From UBA1672 sp964352665 (GTDB lineage Bacteria; Pseudomonadota; Alphaproteobacteria; Micavibrionales; Micavibrionaceae), in contig CAYGSJ010000004.1 of assembly GCA_964352665.1 (NCBI GenBank), positions 124,001 to 188,000 of the forward strand: a stretch of 64,000 bases of DNA. Direction: 5' to 3'. The translations under genes were made by a program, and so were the position numbers. How positions within the stretch are numbered: the first letter of the stretch is position 1; each line of letters opens with the position of its first letter. Shown here one piece after another: positions 34,473-41,813 of this stretch. The notes beneath the pieces were generated by a model. It had not been told where the DNA came from. It saw only the letters and a program-made list of their open reading frames with translations, and did not search any database.

Positions 34473-35168
34473 TTACAATAAATCCGAATTCGGTCCATGG
34501 ATGATTTCTAAATCATCTGGCGCACTAGGATGACTTTCAGGGGCTGCCTTTTGAAAAGACTCTAGCGCAATACAGTTTTTTTCAATCTCAAGTATTGTGG
34601 TGTAGCTATCCAAATCCACTTTGAATCGTCTTGCATTATACACTTGGGGTATCAGACAGATATCGGCCATGGTTACGCGATCACCAAGTGTATAAGAGCC
34701 GTGCTTTTTGTATTTTTTTAGAAACGCTTCATAGGCTTTGAAGCCTTCATGGACCCAATAGTGAATCCAATCCATGGATTGTTCCTGTGTGAAGCCCATT
34801 TTGCCCATTAGATAACCCTTCCACACTTTTGGGTTACCAAAAGGATGTATGTCAGAGCTGATGATATTAGACATTTGCCTGATATAAGCCCTGTCTTGCT
34901 TCGTTTCTGCCATTATAGATGGTTCAGGAAAGGTTTCATCGAGATATTCCAGTATAGCAAGTGACTGGGATAACCCGGTATTGCCATGAACCAGATAAGG
35001 AACCACGCCTTGAGGGTTAACCTGTTTATACTCCTCTGATTTATGCTCTCCCTTTAAAAGGTCAATATGAACGGACTCATATTCAATGCCTTTCAGGTTT
35101 AAAGCTATTCTTGACCTGTATCCGGTTGATGCCCGGAAATATTCGTAAAGCGTCACTTGATCAGCCAT
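34473..35168 (-). CDS. maiA: Maleylacetoacetate isomerase (zeta-class GST fold)
   Basis: A 231-residue glutathione-dependent isomerase converting maleylacetoacetate to fumarylacetoacetate. The N-terminal thioredoxin-like domain has YEYFRASTGYRSRIALNLKG, NPQGVVPYLV and LSQSLAILEYLDE. The C-terminal helical domain has TLGDRVTMADICLIPQVYNARRF. The active-site loop reads RASTGYR rather than the SSCSWR of eukaryotic zeta GSTs, as in many bacterial members. Its ATG overlaps the fah stop by one base (TAATG). It is the last gene of the operon and a terminator follows. Confidence 0.92.
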   Translation of the reverse strand: MADQVTLYEYFRASTGYRSRIALNLKGIEYESVHIDLLKGEHKSEEYKQVNPQGVVPYLVHGNTGLSQSLAILEYLDETFPEPSIMAETKQDRAYIRQMSNIISSDIHPFGNPKVWKGYLMGKMGFTQEQSMDWIHYWVHEGFKAYEAFLKKYKKHGSYTLGDRVTMADICLIPQVYNARRFKVDLDSYTTILEIEKNCIALESFQKAAPESHPSAPDDLEIIHGPNSDLL

Positions 35169-36181
35169 TACGCAATTTTCCTTTCCTGATTTTTGGCATC
35201 CTTTTGGTAGACCACCACTTTTTGATCAATGGCCCCGAATATTGAGTTGCCATTTTCATCAAGCATTTCAATGCGGATATGATCACCGAATTTCATAAAT
35301 GGGGTTTTAAAATCGCCCTCTTCAATTTTTTCGATCATTCTTATTTCTGCAAGACAGCTTGAACCAACGCTGCGGTCACTATTTGAAATTGTTCCCGATC
35401 CTATAATCGTACCTGCGGCCAGAGGTCTTGTTTTCGCCGCATGAGCAACAAGGGCGGGGAAATTAAATTGCATTTCAACACCGGCATTCGGACGGCCAAA
35501 CTCTTTACCGTTTAAAGTGCTTATAAGCGGTAGATGCAGTTTTCCGTCTTTCCAGTGATTTCCCAATTCGTCAGGGGTGACGGCAACAGGTGAAAAAGCG
35601 CTTGGTGGTTTTCCATTAAAAAATCCAAATCCTTTACCAAGTTCGGCAGGAATCAGAGCACGCAGCGTCACATCATTCATAATCATGATCATAACAATAT
35701 GCTTTTCTGCTTCTTCTGGCGTTACACCCATAGGCACATCATCAACAATGACGGCGACTTCTGCTTCGAAATCAATGCCATGTGCCTCGCTTATGGCCTC
35801 GATCGGGGCAGTTGGGGCAATAATTGTATCTGAAACTGCCTGATACATAAGTGGGTCTGTAAGGAAACTCTCTGGCATTTCTGCGCCTCGTGCCTTGCGA
35901 ACAAGCTCAACGTGATTAAGGTAGGCACTACCATCGGCAATTTGATATGACCGTGGCAAAGGTGATTCACATTTTTTCTGATCAAAAGGCTCTATACCCT
36001 GTGCACTTCCTGCTTCGAGCGCTTGATATAACTCTATTAGTTTTGGTGCCGTTTCATGCCAGCGATCTAGCGCATCTTGCATTGTTGAAGCAATATTTTC
36101 AGCGCTGACAGTTTTGGTCAGATCTTTAGAAACGACCATAAGCTGGCCATCACGCCCTGATTTATAAGAAGCTAATTTCAT
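35168..36181 (-). CDS. Fumarylacetoacetase-family hydrolase
   Basis: A 337-residue enzyme of the FAH fold that splits fumarylacetoacetate to fumarate and acetoacetate, the last step of tyrosine breakdown. Metal-binding acidic residues are in IDFEAEVAVIVDDVPMG and in MNDVTLRALIPAELGKGFGF; the substrate loop is in GKPPSAFSPVAVTPDELG; and AGTIIGSGTISN follows. It is shorter than the animal enzyme (about 420) but usual for bacterial members in hppD clusters. It lies between hppD (20-base gap) and maiA (one-base overlap), which supports the assignment. Confidence 0.92.
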   Translation of the reverse strand: MKLASYKSGRDGQLMVVSKDLTKTVSAENIASTMQDALDRWHETAPKLIELYQALEAGSAQGIEPFDQKKCESPLPRSYQIADGSAYLNHVELVRKARGAEMPESFLTDPLMYQAVSDTIIAPTAPIEAISEAHGIDFEAEVAVIVDDVPMGVTPEEAEKHIVMIMIMNDVTLRALIPAELGKGFGFFNGKPPSAFSPVAVTPDELGNHWKDGKLHLPLISTLNGKEFGRPNAGVEMQFNFPALVAHAAKTRPLAAGTIIGSGTISNSDRSVGSSCLAEIRMIEKIEEGDFKTPFMKFGDHIRIEMLDENGNSIFGAIDQKVVVYQKDAKNQERKIA

Positions 36182-36201
36182 TTTTGTAGAGTTCCTTTTT
36201 A

Positions 36202-37266
36202 CTAACTGTTTACCGCGTCCTTGTCATCAATCACGCCGCGGCGGATTTGATCGAGCTCAATAGATTCAAACAGAGCTTGAAAGTTTCCTTCGCCAAACCC
36301 TTCATTGCCTTTGCGTTGAATGATTTCAAAGAAAACCGGGCCAATAGCATCTTGTGTAAAAATCTGGAGCAATAACCCTTGGTCATCCGTTGGCGCGCCA
36401 TCCACTAGAATACGGAGTTCTTTCAATTTCTCTAAATCCTCTCCATGCCCGGGCACTCGTTCATCAATCTTTTCATAGTAGGTATCAGGCGTCTTCTGAA
36501 GAGGTATTTTATTTGCTTTCAGGCTTTCAACAGTTTCGTAGATATCATCTGTGCCAAGAGCAATGTGTTGAATACCTTCTCCGTTGAAACGGTTCAGAAA
36601 CTCTTCAATCTGTGATTTATCGTCAGAACTTTCATTAAGGGGGATTCTGATTTTGCCACAAGGACTTGTCATTGCTTTACTTTTAAGGCCGGTTAACTTT
36701 CCTTCGATATCGAAATAGCGGATTTCACGGAAGTTGAAAATATTCTCGTAGAATTCTGCCCATTTAACCATGTTCCCTCTATATACGTTATGGGTTACAT
36801 GATCGATATAAGTCAGGCCCGATCCCTTGGGATTTTTGTTGTCTGCTGTGAAATCAAAGTCGTCTTCATAAAAATCACTGTTATCAATGAAATACAGAAG
36901 ACTTCCGCCAATTCCTTTAATGGCAGGAATATTCTCATTCATAGAGCGACCAGAAGGATCAGCAGCCTCTGCACCACTCTTCAGGGCTTCTTTATAGGCG
37001 AATTGTGCATCTTCAACTTTGAAACCCATAGCGTTTGCGCCGCCATTATGTTCTTTGGTAAAGGCCGCAGCTTGCCCGTCTTTTTCAGCATTAAGTAGAA
37101 AGTTTATACGGCCTTGTCGATAGAGTGTAATATCACGCTTCTTATGTTTTGCCACAGGTGTGAAACCCATATCTTCAAAGAGCTTACCAAGCACATCTGT
37201 ATCACCTGAATATTCAAGAAATTCAAAACCATCTGTTTTCAGAGGGTTTTCATATAAATCGGCCAT
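36202..37266 (-). CDS. hppD: 4-Hydroxyphenylpyruvate dioxygenase
   Basis: A non-heme Fe(II) dioxygenase turning 4-hydroxyphenylpyruvate into homogentisate. The two metal histidines are in YIDHVTHNV and GIQHIALGTDDI, and the glutamate is in GPVFFEIIQRKG, followed by the C-terminal GFGEGNFQALFESIE signature. Length (about 354) is normal. The start could be the ATG at 37266 (AAGGG 9 bases upstream) or a GTG two codons earlier at 37272. It is the first gene of the hppD-fah-maiA operon and diverges from the amino-acid dehydrogenase gene around a 33-base palindrome. Confidence 0.96.
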   Translation of the reverse strand: MADLYENPLKTDGFEFLEYSGDTDVLGKLFEDMGFTPVAKHKKRDITLYRQGRINFLLNAEKDGQAAAFTKEHNGGANAMGFKVEDAQFAYKEALKSGAEAADPSGRSMNENIPAIKGIGGSLLYFIDNSDFYEDDFDFTADNKNPKGSGLTYIDHVTHNVYRGNMVKWAEFYENIFNFREIRYFDIEGKLTGLKSKAMTSPCGKIRIPLNESSDDKSQIEEFLNRFNGEGIQHIALGTDDIYETVESLKANKIPLQKTPDTYYEKIDERVPGHGEDLEKLKELRILVDGAPTDDQGLLLQIFTQDAIGPVFFEIIQRKGNEGFGEGNFQALFESIELDQIRRGVIDDKDAVNS

Positions 37267-37305
37267 ATCCACTATCCCTTAATTTGTTGAGGTAGAGAAC
37301 AATCT

Positions 37306-37338
37306 AGTAAAGCCTATGTTGCAATGCAAGGCTTTACT
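37306..37338. promoter_or_regulatory. Large palindrome between hppD and the amino-acid dehydrogenase
   Basis: AGTAAAGCCT, 13 bases containing the palindrome TTGCAA, then AGGCTTTACT: a perfect 10-base inverted repeat centred about 55 bases upstream of hppD and about 80 bases upstream of the dehydrogenase. The size and symmetry suit a dimeric or tetrameric repressor or activator controlling both directions. It ends three bases before the -35 of the rightward promoter. Confidence 0.6.
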
Positions 37339-37341
37339 TGA

Positions 37342-37371
37342 TTGACATCGCTTGTATTTTTCTTCTAAATT
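37342..37371 (+). promoter_or_regulatory. Sigma-70-like promoter of the amino-acid dehydrogenase
   Basis: TTGACA at 37342-37347, an 18-base spacer and TAAATT at 37366-37371, 34 bases before the start codon. The -35 is consensus and adjoins the palindrome at 37306-37338. Confidence 0.5.
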
Positions 37372-37404
37372 TCGAGTTTGTGTTTCAAAAAAAGGATTAA
37401 TGGA

Positions 37405-38508
37405 ATGGCACTGGAATTTTCTTATCCCGATGTTAAGCATTTTGAAGATTACGACAATCACGAAACGGTTTTAAAGGCGGAAGATCCAGAAACGGGATTC
37501 AAATGCTTTATTGCAGTCCATAATACGCTTATGGGAGACGCCCGCGGTGGCTGTAGGTACTGGCCGCATTATATGAGCGAAGAAGCTGCCATTAAGGATG
37601 TTCTCAGACTTTCCAGAGGTATGACATTCAAAACCACATTGGCTGGTCTTGAGTATGGCGGCGGCAAGACAGTTATTGTTGGCAAGCCGGGCACGAAAAA
37701 CCCTGATGAGGCGACGATGCTTGCCTTGGGGCACGCTTTGAATGAAATGGGCGGAATTTATGAAACGGGTGAGGATGTCGGCACACGCACTAGTGACTTT
37801 GAAATTGCCGGTCAGGTAACGGATTTTGTCCGCGTACGCTCGGTTGCATTGGCGGCCGCAAAAGACTTGCCGGGTGGCCCTCCGTTGTACACCGCGCATG
37901 GTATTTTTCATGGCATCAAAGCTGCTGTAAAGTATAAGTTGAAACAAGATAACCTAAACGGAGTTAGATTGGCTGTTAAGGGATTAGGCAATGTCGCAAG
38001 CTCTCTATGTCAAATGCTTTATGATGAAGGCGCTATTTTGACGGTTGCTGATATTGACGAAGAAAAGATGAAAAATGCAGCAGAAAAATGGAATGCAAAA
38101 CTTGTTTCTCCTGATGAGATTATCTCACAAAATGTTGATGTGTATTCACCTTGTGCGCTTGGTGGTGACATCAATAATGAAACGATAGATACGATTAGTG
38201 CACGGATTATCGCCGGAGCAGCAAATAACCAGTTAACAAGGCCGGAGCATGCACAACAGTTGCACGACAGGGGTATTTTATACGCACCTGATTATGCGAT
38301 TAATGCAGGTGGAGTAATCAATGTTGTTCTGGTTGGTTACACACATGATCAAGTGATTGAGCACGTTGCAAGGATTGGCTCTACACTGCTCGAGATATTT
38401 GAACGTTCTGATACAGAGAATATGAGTACTGCAGACACAGCAGATGCAATTGTCATGGAGCGACTTTCTCAAAAGACCGAACAAGTTAAAGAACAAATGC
38501 GTGCTTAA
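37405..38508 (+). CDS. Leucine/phenylalanine dehydrogenase-type amino-acid dehydrogenase
   Basis: A 367-residue NAD-dependent oxidative deaminase of the Glu/Leu/Phe/Val family. The catalytic region is ARGGCRYWPHYMSEEAAIKD, RLSRGMTFKTTLAGLEYGGGKTVIVG with the active lysines, and the Rossmann fold is around AVKGLGNVASSLCQML. DYAINAGGVINV is conserved near the end. Length fits leucine and phenylalanine dehydrogenases. Because it lies between hppD and hmgA and shares their control region, it may feed phenylpyruvate or 4-hydroxyphenylpyruvate into the pathway; no aromatic aminotransferase is in the window. AGGA supports the ATG at 37405 over the TTG/ATG frame from 37378. Confidence 0.85.
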   Translation: MALEFSYPDVKHFEDYDNHETVLKAEDPETGFKCFIAVHNTLMGDARGGCRYWPHYMSEEAAIKDVLRLSRGMTFKTTLAGLEYGGGKTVIVGKPGTKNPDEATMLALGHALNEMGGIYETGEDVGTRTSDFEIAGQVTDFVRVRSVALAAAKDLPGGPPLYTAHGIFHGIKAAVKYKLKQDNLNGVRLAVKGLGNVASSLCQMLYDEGAILTVADIDEEKMKNAAEKWNAKLVSPDEIISQNVDVYSPCALGGDINNETIDTISARIIAGAANNQLTRPEHAQQLHDRGILYAPDYAINAGGVINVVLVGYTHDQVIEHVARIGSTLLEIFERSDTENMSTADTADAIVMERLSQKTEQVKEQMRA

Positions 38509-38513
38509 AAAAA

Positions 38514-39824
38514 CTACTTTTTCTTAGGATCAAATGTTTTGGGAATGTTTGCCCAAACATTGTTGTAATCTGTTTGCAGATTTTGACTTTCAAGGCCAAG
38601 TTTTGTCGGGCGCATGACGAAACGGCTTTCGAACATGAAGGCAAGTGTCTTGCCTAGATATCTTGGTTCCAGCTTCTCTGCTATGGCTTTTGCAGTAACC
38701 TTGGCATCCGGCCCGTGCGGTGACATACAGTTGTGCAATGAGCACCCGCCTGGCTCGAACCCTCCACCCTCTTTTCCATCATAAATACCGTGTATCATGC
38801 CCATAAATTCGCTCATGACATTGCGGTGGAAATAGGGGGGACGGAACGTATCTTCACCAACCATCCATCTTGGTGGAAAAATTACAAAATCAACATTTGC
38901 TGTTCCGGGTGGATAGCTTGGAGATGTGAGAACAGTGAAAATTGAGGGATCAGGGTGATCAAAGCTTACTGTATTGATTACATTGAAGCGATCCAAATCT
39001 AATTTGTAAGGGGCGTAATTTCCATGCCATGCTACGACATCAAGAGGTGAGTGCCCAAGCTCGGTTCTTGAAAATGTACCGCCAAATTTGACAACGAGTT
39101 CAAAACTGCCTTCTTCATCTTCATAGGCTGCTACCGGCGTCAGGAAGTCCCTTGCGTTTGCAAGACCGTTTGCGCCAATTGGCCCTTTATCAGGAATAAT
39201 AAAAGGATGACCAAAGTTTTCACATACATATCCCCGTGATGGCCCATCCGGCAGATCAACTGCAAATTTAATCCCCTTTTGAATAACAATAATTTCACCT
39301 GGCTTTGCTTCTAATATACCCATTTCTGTGCGCACGGAGAGCATACCTTGCTGGGGTACAAATAGCATTTCTCCGTCCGCGCTGTAGAAAAAGCGCTTTG
39401 TTTTTTTCATGGATGTGTTTGCCGCGTAAATATGTACACCCAAACCACTCCAGCTAAAGCTGTCGCCATTACCGGCAAGTGTTAGAAGACCATCGATAAA
39501 GTCTGTTTCTTCTTTCGGGATATCAAAGGGGTTCCAGCGCAATTGATTAGGTAGAGGAGGTACTTCATTAAACGGAGAGCCGCGAAAAGATACGTGGTTC
39601 ATAGGCTCATATTTGGGGTGAATGACAGATGGCCTTATTCTGTACATCCAGCTACGTTTATTCTCAACCACAGGTGCCGTAAATGCAGAACCGTTTATCT
39701 GTTCCGCATATAGACCATAGGCAACTTTTTGAGGAGAATTTCTTCCTTCCGGGAGTGCCCCGGGTAAAGATTCAGTTGCGAATTCATTACCAAAACCACT
39801 CATATATTTTAGCTGTGAAGACAT
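38514..39824 (-). CDS. hmgA: Homogentisate 1,2-dioxygenase
   Basis: Opens the ring of homogentisate to maleylacetoacetate. The N-terminal signature SGFGNEFATESLPGALPEGRNSPQ appears in part as SGFGNEFATE and LPEGRNSPQ. Iron ligands are in PPYFHRNVMSEFMG (His and Glu) and CMSPHGPDA (His). At 436 residues it is full length. AAGGAG precedes the ATG. It is convergent with the amino-acid dehydrogenase, five bases apart, and completes the tyrosine pathway with hppD, maiA and fah, but from its own promoter. Confidence 0.96.
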   Translation of the reverse strand: MSSQLKYMSGFGNEFATESLPGALPEGRNSPQKVAYGLYAEQINGSAFTAPVVENKRSWMYRIRPSVIHPKYEPMNHVSFRGSPFNEVPPLPNQLRWNPFDIPKEETDFIDGLLTLAGNGDSFSWSGLGVHIYAANTSMKKTKRFFYSADGEMLFVPQQGMLSVRTEMGILEAKPGEIIVIQKGIKFAVDLPDGPSRGYVCENFGHPFIIPDKGPIGANGLANARDFLTPVAAYEDEEGSFELVVKFGGTFSRTELGHSPLDVVAWHGNYAPYKLDLDRFNVINTVSFDHPDPSIFTVLTSPSYPPGTANVDFVIFPPRWMVGEDTFRPPYFHRNVMSEFMGMIHGIYDGKEGGGFEPGGCSLHNCMSPHGPDAKVTAKAIAEKLEPRYLGKTLAFMFESRFVMRPTKLGLESQNLQTDYNNVWANIPKTFDPKKK

Positions 39825-39899
39825 ACAAAATACTCCTTAAAATAAACCTTAATCTACGGTATGGCGGATTATATAAGCAAATAAAAATATTATAAAGGG

Positions 39900-41123
39900 T
39901 TATGATTCTAGTTCTTTTTGAACAGAAATATTATTTGTCATCAACGAGCAGAGAAAGAATATAAAGACAAACTCTCCAAGCCACCAACTTTGCCAGAGCC
40001 CGTAACTTATCGAAGCCACGACTACCACCATGACAAGAATAGCTGTCAAAATTTTTCTATCTCTAATTTCGGTTTTTGCAATGCTGAGGATAATTTTTCG
40101 TAAGACGATCATACCAGTCACAACCCCGATAACACCGAATTCCATCCATAGCTGAACAGAAAAATTATGTGGGTGTAAAACAGTGTTGCTCTTGTGATAC
40201 ATGTGTCCATGCTCAAAAAAAGGTACATAACGTGTTGCTTCTATACCGTAGCCGTAAAAAGGATTCTGAAGGGCGTATTGAATTACAAACCCCCATATTT
40301 CAATACGGTTTCCAGCATACCCTTCACTTAGCCAGGGGATATCCTGCGCTGTTATAATTAAATTCTCATAAAGTATTTGGATTATGAATGGTGTTGAGGC
40401 CATAGCAATAGCAATCAAGGCAAGCAGCCCTTTATGAGAGTTTGAATATTTATATGGGAAAATAAATAAGGTAATCATGCCAACAATAAAGGCTAATTGT
40501 GCCGATTGGCTTTGTGTTAGAACCAGCATTAACAGAAGGGCGCAAGTCATAAATATCATGAGCGCTTTTTGTAGTGCAGGTTTGTCAGAGAGCTGTTGCA
40601 GAAAGAGCAGGGCAACCATATACGAAAAGACAGTGCAGATAATACCTCTGTTCATCACAGCGGTGCTTATGCCTACGCGCGGTTCAATGCCATGGGAAAG
40701 CTTATAGATAGGGAGTTGGAAAGCCATTTCAAAACTACAAAGGAGTGCGGCACAAGCAACACTTACAGGGAAAATCCAGGCATAGGGCCTGAAGGTTTCT
40801 TTACAGATCGATTGTGAAATTGCAAATAAGGGAATGCTTGTTGCCAATATTACAGAAACTGTTGAGGCTCTTATCAGAGATTCTTGTGGTGCAAGAGACC
40901 AAATACTACTTACAAGACAAAGCGCACAAATTGCCAGAATATAGAAGGCATAAGTTTTTGAAAAATGAAGCTTCTTTGTTTTATCAAAGAAAAAACTTAA
41001 GCTCATTAACACACCAAAAAGACAGGGTAGAAAACTCAATGCACGTGGCATATGAACGGAAAGTATTGGAATGATTGAAATTCCAAGTACAAAAACCAGT
41101 GAAAACGTATTATGGCGTGTCAA
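39900..41123 (-). CDS. O-antigen ligase / polymerase-like membrane protein
   Basis: A 407-residue inner-membrane protein with about eleven predicted helices and the Wzy/WaaL (PF04932-type) signature: a large periplasmic loop containing YGYGIEATRYVPF and HPHNFSVQLWMEFGVIG. Members either ligate O-antigen to lipid A-core or polymerise surface sugars; the sequence does not decide which. The start is given as a TTG at 41123, giving a first helix from FSLVFVLGISIIPI; there is no clear binding site, so the N terminus is uncertain. No glycosyltransferase genes adjoin it. Confidence 0.85.
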   Translation of the reverse strand: MTRHNTFSLVFVLGISIIPILSVHMPRALSFLPCLFGVLMSLSFFFDKTKKLHFSKTYAFYILAICALCLVSSIWSLAPQESLIRASTVSVILATSIPLFAISQSICKETFRPYAWIFPVSVACAALLCSFEMAFQLPIYKLSHGIEPRVGISTAVMNRGIICTVFSYMVALLFLQQLSDKPALQKALMIFMTCALLLMLVLTQSQSAQLAFIVGMITLFIFPYKYSNSHKGLLALIAIAMASTPFIIQILYENLIITAQDIPWLSEGYAGNRIEIWGFVIQYALQNPFYGYGIEATRYVPFFEHGHMYHKSNTVLHPHNFSVQLWMEFGVIGVVTGMIVLRKIILSIAKTEIRDRKILTAILVMVVVVASISYGLWQSWWLGEFVFIFFLCSLMTNNISVQKELES

Positions 41124-41241
41124 AATCTTGAAGCTTTCTAATTTAAAACGTCACCTGTTTAACAGATTTTTTGAAACTCGGCAGCCGATTTTTAATTTTT
41201 TCCAAGATTAATCCTTCTCATGTCGTCACATATATATAAGA

Positions 41242-41256
41242 TGGGACAAAATCCCA
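41242..41256. promoter_or_regulatory. Inverted repeat before the ECF sigma gene
   Basis: TGGGA, CAAAA, TCCCA, 18 bases before the sigma-factor ATG. It could be an operator or a leader hairpin. The SigF-like GTAAC-N16-CGAA motif seen at the MNIO loci is not visible upstream of this gene. Confidence 0.3.
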
Positions 41257-41273
41257 CTTAATGGTGTTCAATT

Positions 41274-41813
41274 ATGCCGGATACGGATAGTGAAAAACTG
41301 ATAGGGCTTGCTGTGAACGGCGATGCCAGTGCCTTTGAGGAACTGGTAAATGATTACTATGAGGTCATGTTTAAGATGGCATATAAATGGTGTGGAAACA
41401 GACGGGATGCAGAGGATATTACCCAAGAAGCGTGTATAAAGCTTGCCCGCGGCATCCAGAGTTTTAAGGGCGATTCAAAATTTACAAGCTGGCTGTACCG
41501 TCTTGTAATCAATACGGCAAAAGATTGGTACAAGTCGCAAAACCGACATCCTGAAGGGGGAGAGATGCTGGAAACACTGAGCGCCCCCGACAGCAAAGAA
41601 GATCAAAAACTCTATGCCGCCCAGGTATGGGAACAGGTTTATAAACTGCCTGAGGCAGAAAAAGAAACCGTCCTTCTGGTGATCGGGCAGGGGCTATCCC
41701 ACAAAGAAGCCGCAAAAATATCTGGTGTGAAGGAAAGCACAATTTCATGGCGTTTGCACGAAGCACGTAAAAAACTGGAAGACATATTTGGAAAGGAGCA
41801 AAACTATGGATAA
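41274..41813 (+). CDS. ECF-type RNA polymerase sigma factor
   Basis: A 179-residue sigma-70 family protein with only regions 2 and 4. Region 2 (about residues 12-85) shows DASAFEELVNDYYEVMFKMAYKWCGNRRDAEDITQEACIKL in part, with the conserved DAEDITQEA. Region 4 (about 115-170) has the helix-turn-helix VIGQGLSHKEAAKISGVKESTISWRLHEARKKL in part. There is no extra C-terminal domain. The next gene starts within its end (8-base overlap), encoding a membrane protein with a cytoplasmic N-terminal segment, which is the usual arrangement of an ECF sigma factor with its membrane anti-sigma regulator. Confidence 0.92.
   Translation: MPDTDSEKLIGLAVNGDASAFEELVNDYYEVMFKMAYKWCGNRRDAEDITQEACIKLARGIQSFKGDSKFTSWLYRLVINTAKDWYKSQNRHPEGGEMLETLSAPDSKEDQKLYAAQVWEQVYKLPEAEKETVLLVIGQGLSHKEAAKISGVKESTISWRLHEARKKLEDIFGKEQNYG

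Noticed and set aside
41178..41196. TCGG-CAG-CCGA followed by T-rich sequence before the sigma gene
   Set aside because: Looks like a terminator but no plus-strand gene ends here; stem is only four bases.
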